From: Apiotrichum sp. Y4204
Taxonomy: Eukaryota; Basidiomycota; Tremellomycetes; Trichosporonales; Trichosporonaceae
Length of the DNA stretch: 64,000 nucleotides
Reading direction: 5' to 3'
Assembly: GCA_025531455.1 (NCBI GenBank)
Contig: JAMYHL010000116.1
Span: forward strand, 28,975 to 92,974
The notes under the pieces were generated by a model that saw only the letters and a program-made list of their open reading frames with translations, made no database searches and had not been told where the DNA came from. Position 1 is the first letter of the stretch. Each line of letters starts with the position of its first letter. Shown here piece by piece: positions 56,486 through 64,000 of this stretch. The position numbers and the translations under genes are program-made.

Positions 56486-58120
56486 CTATCGGGTGTAGAA
56501 GAACCAATCAACGTGGTCACCAGCGTCCTCGAGCTCCTTCTTCTCCTCCTCGGTCCAGGGCTTGCCGCGCGCTGCATTGCGGGCCTCCTTTCGTGCGTTG
56601 GCCCAACCTGCGTAGAACCACCAAAAGACACCGGTCAGACTGAGGAGACAGCTGAAAGCGATGCAGACGGAGTGACCCTTGATAAAGCGAGGCTTGTCCT
56701 CGGCAGGGAACAGGAACGAAGAGACGACACCTCCGGAATTTCCGGTACAAATGAGCAGACCAGTCGCCACTGATTTCTTGAGCGAGCCGCCAAAGTTATT
56801 CGAACCCCAGGCGACAATGATGGGGAACACCGGGTAGATGCCACATGCACCCAGGAAGAGGGCAAAGTAGGACACACCACTCGAGATGTCCGCCAGAAGG
56901 AGGCCGTACCCGAGAGCACCCACGATACCCGAACCCACAACAAAGGGGGCGCGCAGCTTGACGCGGTCACTTGCCCATCCCATGAAGACCGTGACGAGCG
57001 AAGCAGCCACGTATGGGGGAACAGACATAAGCTGGGCGTTGGCAGCTGTGTATCCCAGCTGATTAATGATGGTGGGCGAAAAAAGCGAGAAACAGTAGAG
57101 GGGGACGACAGCCGAGAAGAAAGCGAGGCCGAAGAAGTAACTCTTCCAGTCGAAGAACGCATCCTTGACAAATTTGGTCTTGTACTCGGGTGAGCAACCA
57201 TCGGTGTCCAGCTTCAAACGCTCCGTGAGCGCCGTCCTCTCGGCGTCCGTCAAAAACCGGGCAGTGTCGGGATAATCGTGCATCATCCAGAAGGACATGA
57301 CGGCAACGACGACCGTTGCAATGCCCTCAAGAATGAAGATCCAGCGCTGAAATTAGCTATGCCAATGGTTTGAAACTCACCCATCCCTCGTAGCCGGCTG
57401 CTCCGTCCATCAGGTTGATCAGGCGGGCAAGTAGACCACCGAACGCGCCTGCCACCGTCGCAGCCGAGAAGAACAGAGCCACACGAAAGCTGATCTCGAA
57501 GCGGCGATACCATTGGGTTAACTGGCAAAGGGTCAGTCACTGTTTTGGTGGTGGCAGCCACAACACAGCATGCCAGTCGAGTTTGAGAAAATAGAACGTC
57601 GGTCGACTTACAAAGAACGCAACTCCAGGGAACAGGCCGGCTTCCGTAACGCCGAGAAGGATACGAGCGGCGAGCAGGCCGCCGAAGTTTTGCACAAAGC
57701 CCATTCCCGTCATCACCACACCCCACGCGATCATGATAATGGGGATCCACATGCTCGGGCGCCACGCCTTCATCACCATGTTCGATGGCACCTCGCATAG
57801 GACGTAGAAGACGAAGAAACAGGCCAAACAGGCGGCGTATTGGGTGGAGCTGAGGCCGAGGTCCTTAGATAGGCCAAAGAGATTGGCATTGCCGATGTTG
57901 GAGCGATCGAGGAAGGATAGAAGATAGAGCAGGCCGACCCACGGCACGATGCGGATGTCGCTGCGGATAAGCGATCAAGAAGAGTGTGCTCGACATGTAT
58001 GTGGACTTACACTTTGCGAATAACCTTCTTCATGTCCACCCTCTGCACTTCAACATCGTCATAGTCCACATTCTTCTCTTCAAGCTGTCGCGTGTCGGGT
58101 TTGTCATCAGGATAGGTCAT
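56486..58120 (-). CDS. MFS transporter, anion:cation symporter (allantoate permease/Dal5) family
   Basis: The start is MTYPDDKPDTRQLEEKN. Exons in frame give a short cytosolic N-terminus, KKVIRKV/DIRIVPWVGLLYLLSFLDRSNIGNANLFGLSKDLGLSSTQYAACLACFFVFYVLCEVPSNMVMKAWRPSMWIP, then LTQWYRR..FRVALFFSAATVAGAFGGLLA and RWIFILEGIATVVVAVMSFWMMHDYPDTARFLTDAER. The LDR.NIGNA motif after helix 1, E.PSN...K......W, WY.R.E...R.A and GW.WIFILEG..T are the Dal5/ACS family signatures. About 490 residues, 12 predicted helices, C-terminus cytosolic (AGDHVDWFFYTR). It probably imports an organic anion such as allantoate, nicotinate or a carboxylate at the plasma membrane. The substrate cannot be read. Confidence 0.93.
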
Positions 58121-61100
58121 GGCGGGCAGATGATGCGACCAAGGTGGGTACTAGTCGATCGAGAACCAAGTATTCGCGTTATATATGGTGTGGTCTTCGG
58201 TATTAAAACGCCGAGAGCAGAACATTGGCCCCCTGGACCTGGTCAGTGGCCCCACAGGGCCCAGATGACGGCCCCACACGGAGAGTCGCACTCGGCTCAA
58301 CCAAGGCCGGTTAGATATGACAAGCGAGAATTGAGGGGCATTGCTGTGAGCTGTACTGGAACGTGTGGTGAACTGGGTTGGGGTCTTGGCGTTTGATGGA
58401 AGCGAGACCTGGTAATGATGATGATGATTGAATGGGATGATGTTACTTGTTTTGGAGCGGAAAAGTGGAGGCGGTAGGCCGTACCGAGCTGTTTCCCCCG
58501 CGCAAAAGCCCCCGCACAGGCCCCGCCCGCGAGGGGCGGGCCCCACAGGCCACAGGGTGCAGCCACAAGCCAGGCACTGCGGCATCGGCAATTCACCCAC
58601 ATGCCTCCACAAAATATCCGTCAATACCCGGGCCGGCCTCGGGCCGGGGAGCTGAAGGCTGCACGGCGGCTGCATTTTGCACGGCTGTTGTGGATTGTGG
58701 AGGCGACACGGGGCCGACACGGGCCCGAGACGCCGAGACAATGCCGTATCTTGTATCTCGGCCTGTTGCATTGTATATCGTATCCGCTGCGGATCCGTGG
58801 GATGCCAGAAAGATAGGTACACGACAGCATCAACAATCAACAGGTACGCGCCTTGGTGCCTTATTTGCTGCCAGCCGTCAATCGCCCGTCTACGCCCACC
58901 GTCCGCACTGGAAAGCAACCGTTCCGGAACATGAACCGAGCTCGCTTCGAGGCCTCGACATTGGTGTGCATGCAAAGCGTGGGAAACGATAGTGGATGAC
59001 GACAAAGTCCGGAGGGAGCACACCTCCAACGGAGAACAGCACGACCTTTATCTGCTCGGCAAGATCCGAACGGGGCACCGTATGTGCCACAGCCTGTTTG
59101 TCATAAACAACCGTAGGTCCTTGTTGGCACCGATTTGAGCGTCTGGAGTGCAGTGCACGCAGACAAGATGACGACTGACAAAGTTCATCGTGGTCAACAG
59201 TCGTTTGCTCGCTATCGCTATCAAACTCAGCTCCCACTTGGACGCAGTCGGATGAATTCAGTTAACACATCGATCCCGCCGGCGTCTCTGCGAATCCACT
59301 TGTCGCGATCATCCTCATCAACATCCTTGCCTCGCGATAGTTATCGCCGTCTAAACGACTCCGTGCGTTCTTCTCCCGCCATTGGTGTAAACAGAGCTCT
59401 CGCGCATCACCTACGAGGCTCTGGTCTGACCTTTGACCAACGTTTGGTCCACTGCAGAATGGCTCGTCGCCCAGGTGGCGCCGCCCTCTCTCGGCGCGAT
59501 TCACAACGCCCCACACAGTCTGTGGGGACAGGCAGGGAACCTCTTCGCGATGAACCGCTTCCGCTGGACCGTTCTGCAGCATTCTCCCTCATGGCGGGTC
59601 GTAGTGGTCCTCTGCGGCTCACGGGTATGATGGAACCGACTGACTCAATTAATCACTTCTTACAGTAGACACCAAAAGCACCAAAAGCTTTTCGCAAATG
59701 TCCTGCCGGCACCTCTTGAACCTCTTGTGCGTGCAGACTGCCCAGCAAAGTGTCTTTTACTGTTGTTCCCCCTCACAAGAGGAGCTTCTGAACAACTGTA
59801 ACCAAGTGGTGTATCCATGTGGGAAGTCATCGTCACTGCAGAACGATCTCCATCGCGTAAAGGCTTCTGGTGACTGCTGTTCAAAGGACATGTAACGAAT
59901 GAACCTTATGAACGCTTTGATTCTCGCTCGATCAAGTCACTCTCTCACAGCTCATTGGGGTAGTGGAAGGTGGATCCTGTCGAAAGACGGTGATAATGCA
60001 TAAGCGTGACGAGCGAAGAGGAAAGCCTATATAGGATAAAAGAGTGATGATACAAGGTGCGACGGCGACGGAGCGAAAGAGCGACTGCGCGAGCCACGGT
60101 GCCGGATAAAATGTATTCAACAGATCCTTGGCATGGCAACGCTCGTGTAACGATCCTGAGGCGACGCGCGTGGGAGCTCATCACTGGCTCTGCCGACCGG
60201 CCGGCCGCACATCAGAGAGCAGCTCATCGCAGAGGTCAGGAGGGCTCCTACTTACGAACACCTGTGTTGAACAGTTTCGTCCATCATTAACAGTCTCCAT
60301 CCGATGAGGGGTCAACCGCTCCCGCAATTCCTTTCTCGGACTACAGGTGATTAATCTGGGTTGATCTCTTTGTGCTGTGCGGTACTGCAGTGTCAGCTAA
60401 CCACACCACTGTTGTTCTTGAGCCTATGTGGCGCCGGTACATCACCTATAGGGATCTGTTCTGGCTTCGCCAGAAGTCCGTTCGTCGAGCCTACTGTCAT
60501 TGATGAATGTACAGAAGGTGTTGCGCCGCGGAAATTTTGTGTGATTGAAGATTGGGGCTGATGTAAGACCGGGGCCCTCAAGCGCCCGTTGAACCGCTGC
60601 TTGTTTGTATCCTGGTCAATACTCTGTGCGTGTATCCGTACTTCGCACTCCCGACATACGCACCACCTCAACCAGATTTCCCACAAGGTCTTCAGTTAGT
60701 GTAGGCGGCCGTCGCGCAGACCAAGATCACTGACTGCGTGAGTGTCGTCATTAGCGCGTCCTTTACTGCCCAGAGGCAGCTACTGCTCGCTCTCCATAGG
60801 CACTGTCCACGCGCCGCATTGTAATGATACGACTACTACGGGGAGCTCTGACCGTCAACCATGACTTGTGCGATTTATCTTCTTACAGGTGTGAACCATC
60901 ACTGACGCCCGGCGGCGTGGTGTTTAACAGATCGCCCGACAAACAAAGTGAAGCGCGTGGGGCGTGAGAGACGCTCGAGACAGGTGGTGCCCCACCTCCA
61001 CCATCCATCACCTGGTAACCGGTCAAGTAGCATATCCCCTTGAACACCTATTTGGGGCGGCTCAGATCGTAGGGAATGACCTGCGCCCATGGCCCAGTGC

Positions 61101-63522
61101 AGCCTCCGCATAGGAACTGGTCAGCCGTGCCAAAGAACGGAGAAATGAGAGTTAGCGTGACATCATGGTCAGAATATACCGGTAGAGAAGAGAGAAAGAG
61201 GGAGAGAGAGTGCGTAGGAGAGTCGTGACAGCAGGATGCCAAGCCGAGTCGAGGTGGCGAGTGTGTGGGGTCGGCCGGGTGTGATCGTCGCATCCTCTCG
61301 ATCGTTCCACTGGATCGTCTTCCCCCTGGCCCCTGGCAGCCACTGATCCCATTGACCGGCCTCTGGCCGTTTGGCAGTTTTAAACACGTGTAAATTCAAA
61401 ACACGACTTTTGTGACGATCACTTTTTCTCTCCTCCCAAGCCTGATAAGAAAATACGAAGTTCCACCCTTGAAAGAGAAAGAGACGAAAAAGAGACTAGC
61501 CCCTTTGGGCCCCTCTGGGCCCCTGGTCTAAAAAAGATGCGGAATTGCGCAATTGCGGAATGATCCGCGTGCAGGGCCGGAATGCGGAGCCAAAAATGTC
61601 AGGAACAAAGTGTAACTGTAAAATTTACGTAACAGACTCTTTTGGACCGAGACGGAATGCCGTAGATGCCGAGATTGGGGATCATCCAGAAGACCTAAAG
61701 AATATCCTTGATAGAAAAGAGTCAATAAGAATAATCGATACGGAAACCATCAAGATTACATAGAGATCGAGATCGAGATCTTCTCCTTCGCGCCCTGCAA
61801 TCTGTCACACACACACACAGAGACACACACTCTCTCTCTCTTGCACCGCCGTTGTTTCTGTCTCGAGTGACATGTTTCAATTCAATCCCACTCCCCGCCG
61901 TCTCGGGGGGATTCCATTCCCAACGGATAGCTTAGGCCAGTTTTCAAACCCGGGCCCGGACACGCTTGTTCACGCTATATGGGCAGTCAGGCACATCCAC
62001 CGGTTTTGGTCGCATGTCCTGCGGACCTCTGGTCTCTGGATATTTGGATTCCGGCACGCCGAGCGGTAACTTATCAGCACACGAAAGAGACTCGCTCAAC
62101 GCGTGGGAGCACCACCGCTTTCGCAATCTACACTCATACGCCTTAGTTCCATTCCAGTTTCTCATTCCGATACAATGTCGCTTCTTCCCTCCCGATGCGT
62201 CTCTTTCCTCCGAACAGTCTTCCAAACCCCACTGAACAACCCGTTCTCGCAAGTGGGTTACACAAGGTCGACCATATGGGTCAACGTCACCTCTCCGGTT
62301 TCACCCACTGGACATGTGGACCCAGTTCGTCAATTCCCTGCTCACTGCTTCGCTGGACTGCGCCGCGGTTGGTTCAGTTCATAGGAACCATTGTTCGTAT
62401 ATCGGCAACGACAAAATGCCGTCGACTGAAGAGCCAAAAGAGTCTTGGTTCACCGGTTGGAGATAAAGATCGCTGAGTGGGCGTTCAGCTTTTTACGGCG
62501 AGCACGTTCCTAGTTCCTGCGCGAACAGACGCCAGGCGACACGGGGCCGGCATTCCTTTCTTTACACCTCTTTCGTCCATGCACCCGCCAGCGACGGACA
62601 ATTGAGGTGGGTGACTAGCCCTGGTCTTAGTGCCTTAGTACGCCACTTCGCGCCTCCAACCTTTTTGCCCCTAGAGTTCGGCGATGCTGCGGAGCTGCAG
62701 CCAGGCTTACTGACTGTCCCAAGAGTCTTGGTGCTACTCCACGCCCTTGTGATGCTTGAGCCACGCCAGACCAGAAGGCTATACGGCCATGCAGACCGGA
62801 GACCGGTCATGGGCCACAGACTACTACTCCACCCCAACATTGTGTGCTGCTGACTGTATCCACCAGTGGTGATTCCGCATTATTCAGTGCCGTCAGCCAC
62901 ACGGCCACACGACTCACTGATTCCTGTACTCGGCCGCTCCATGCTTCGGTCCTGGCTTTATCTCTGTCATGTCACTGTTGCCGCCCGTCCCGCCAAAATC
63001 CAGACCCACACCGCGAGCTCCACCGGTGAGCTGTAAGTCAGGTCCGGCGCCGCCCAAAGCCACCCCCGGAACCCCGGACCCCCCGCCCTCGACTTCCCCT
63101 GTGTGCCTGACGCGGCGCACGGTGTATCGTAAATCACAGCGCGGTGTGCTGGCTTACAGTAAGAATCCCAACGCTGATCGCGGGCCACACAGGGACGCAG
63201 GGCTCAACGGCTGTGGTTCGCGCAGGATCATTGTCAAGACGGCCCGCGCTCTTGTGGGGAAGTGGACGGAATCTGCGGGGGTATCACGGTCGCTGCCGCA
63301 GGTGACGAGTGCTGGATGCGGACGCAAGGACCCAAGGAGATGAAGGCCCACATCCCCGCAATGTAGATCGTACTTTATTCTACCCCGTCATATCGCAAGG
63401 TGTATTTCGTGTGCTATATTAAGGTCGGCCAGTCGCGTTCTTTCGTTCCAGCATCCGAAGTAATCCTCGCTCAAAACTCCTCTCCCATTCTCATCCACTC
63501 ATATCAACATCATTCGATCACC
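58121..63522. other. Gene-poor stretch, 5.4 kb
   Basis: No gene can be supported. Several frames were considered. 59135-59668 (+) is Ser/Arg-rich and random-looking. 59262-59582 (-) contains NYREARMLMRMIATSGFAETP. 58890-59237 (-) contains KVVLFSVGGVLPPDFVVIHYRF. 60361-60561 (+), 62562-62853 (both strands) and 62969-63343 (+) were also looked at. None has a start, splice sites and domain together. The region near 61400-61760 is AT-richer, with homopurine/CA microsatellites at 61800-61842. It could be regulatory DNA, decayed genes or mobile-element debris. The last 200 bp is the promoter and CT-rich leader of the repeat-peptide gene. Confidence 0.45.
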
Positions 63523-64000
63523 ATGAAGGTCGCCGCTCTCCTCGCTGCCCTCGTTGCCGGCGCTAACGCCGTCCTCGCCGCGCCCGCCGGTAAGTTCAAA
63601 GCTGCCCGCGTTCTACACCAGTCTTGGTGTTTCACAAGTGTGTGATCGCTGACTCTGCAGTCGAGAAGAGGGCCGCCGCTCCCGAGCCCCAGTGGGGTGC
63701 CGGAACCTGCGGTGGAAAGGCTTGCTGGAAGCGTGAGCCCGAGGCTGCTCCCGAGGCCGCTCCCGAGCCTCAGTGGGGTGCCGGAACCTGCGGTGGAAAG
63801 GCCTGCTGGAAGCGTGAGCCCGAGGCTGCTCCCGAGGCCGCCCCCGAGCCTCAGTGGGGTGCCGGAACCTGCGGTGGAAAGGCCTGCTGGAAGCGTGAGC
63901 CCGAGGCTGCTCCCGAGGCCGCCCCCGAGCCCCAGTGGGGTGCTGGAACCTGCGGTGGAAAGGCTTGCTGGAAGCGTGAGCCCGAGGCTGCTCCCGAGGC
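63523..64000 (+). CDS. Kex2-processed repeat peptide precursor (alpha-factor-like), truncated by window end
   Basis: Exon 1 (63523-63589) encodes a signal peptide [17 protein letters not shown] plus LAAPA. A 71-nt intron (63590-63660, GTAAGT..CTGCAG) joins in frame to VEKR, a Kex2 site. Exon 2 then consists of repeats: the first copy is shorter at its N-side (AAAPEP), followed by full 27-residue units at 63735-63815, 63816-63896 and 63897-63977, and a fifth beginning at 63978. Each unit is a spacer [12 protein letters not shown], a core [13 protein letters not shown], and KR. Every spacer dipeptide ends in Ala or Pro, as needed for Ste13-like dipeptidyl aminopeptidases. Kex1-like trimming of KR would release a 13-residue peptide with two Cys. 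The coding layout matches ascomycete alpha-factor and other fungal Kex2-processed repeat proteins. The 3' end lies outside the window. Confidence 0.9.
63735..64000 (+). repeat. 81-bp coding tandem repeat
   Basis: Three full 81-bp units and the start of another, plus a partial unit before them (63673-63734). Differences between copies are few and, in every case I can see, synonymous (CCC/CCT, GCC/GCT, GCT/GCC). This suggests the peptide sequence is constrained or the array has been homogenised. Confidence 0.95.

Noticed and set aside
58890..59237. KVVLFSVGGVL segment recalling HAD phosphatase motif I
   Set aside because: The catalytic first Asp is absent (Ser instead), with no further HAD motifs and no splice-linked continuation.
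59135..59668. 177-residue plus-strand ORF
   Set aside because: Ser/Arg-rich with random composition, open on both strands, no domain or signal sequence.
62562..62853. Frames open on both strands
   Set aside because: Short, no motif; the reverse frame looked protein-like at its end but lacks start context and partner exons.

Overview
This window looks like nuclear DNA of a basidiomycete yeast, most likely of the Trichosporonales/Tremellomycetes type (inference). The grounds are GC-rich coding DNA, genes cut by many introns of about 35-80 nt with GTGAGT-like donors and CTGAC/CTAAC-like branch sites, and typical fungal families: Zn2Cys6 and bZIP factors, a KRE9-like GPI protein, a GH3 beta-glucosidase, and an allantoate-type MFS carrier. 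No rRNA, convincing tRNA, CRISPR array or intact transposon was seen. Species-level assignment cannot be made from the sequence alone.

Layout. 0-16 kb: homeodomain transcription factor, YheT/Eht1-type hydrolase, secreted cysteine-rich protein, microbial-type PARG protein, ABHD11/Imo32-like mitochondrial hydrolase, Zn2Cys6 factor, class II aldolase. 16-18 kb: a frameshifted relic of a PDR-type ABC transporter. 18-31 kb: bZIP factor, FAD-dependent amine/amino-acid oxidoreductase, PIN4-like RRM/R3H RNA-binding protein, a 3-kb low-complexity divergent promoter region, and a vWA-domain protein with a long Gly/Gln/Pro repeat. 31-38 kb: housekeeping block of gamma-tubulin, RS-domain cyclophilin, 25S rRNA methyltransferase BMT5-like and a GPI-anchored protein. 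38-54 kb: sparser and more lineage-specific, with a cysteine-motif coiled-coil protein, two tiny membrane proteins, a GH3 beta-glucosidase, a DUF4112 protein, a transmembrane RING protein and a hypothetical. 54-64 kb: gene-poor, with a secreted protein carrying a Kex2-type site, a decayed gene, an MFS transporter, over 5 kb without a supportable gene, and a repeat peptide precursor cut by the window end.

The most interesting locus is that last one (63523 onward). It has a signal peptide, a KR site and then 27-residue repeats. Each repeat has a spacer made only of X-Ala/X-Pro dipeptides, a 13-residue core [13 protein letters not shown], and KR. This is the logic of ascomycete alpha-factor precursors (Kex2, then Ste13-like trimming, then Kex1). 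The core, with QW at its start, two Cys and CW at its end, resembles filamentous-ascomycete alpha-pheromones. It also shares features with the Cryptococcus Qsp1 signalling peptide. Basidiomycete mating pheromones are normally farnesylated CAAX peptides, so a cysteine-bridged repeat peptide here would be a candidate undescribed signalling system.

Exon boundaries were read by eye from splice signals and reading-frame continuity. Gene spans run from start codon to stop codon.
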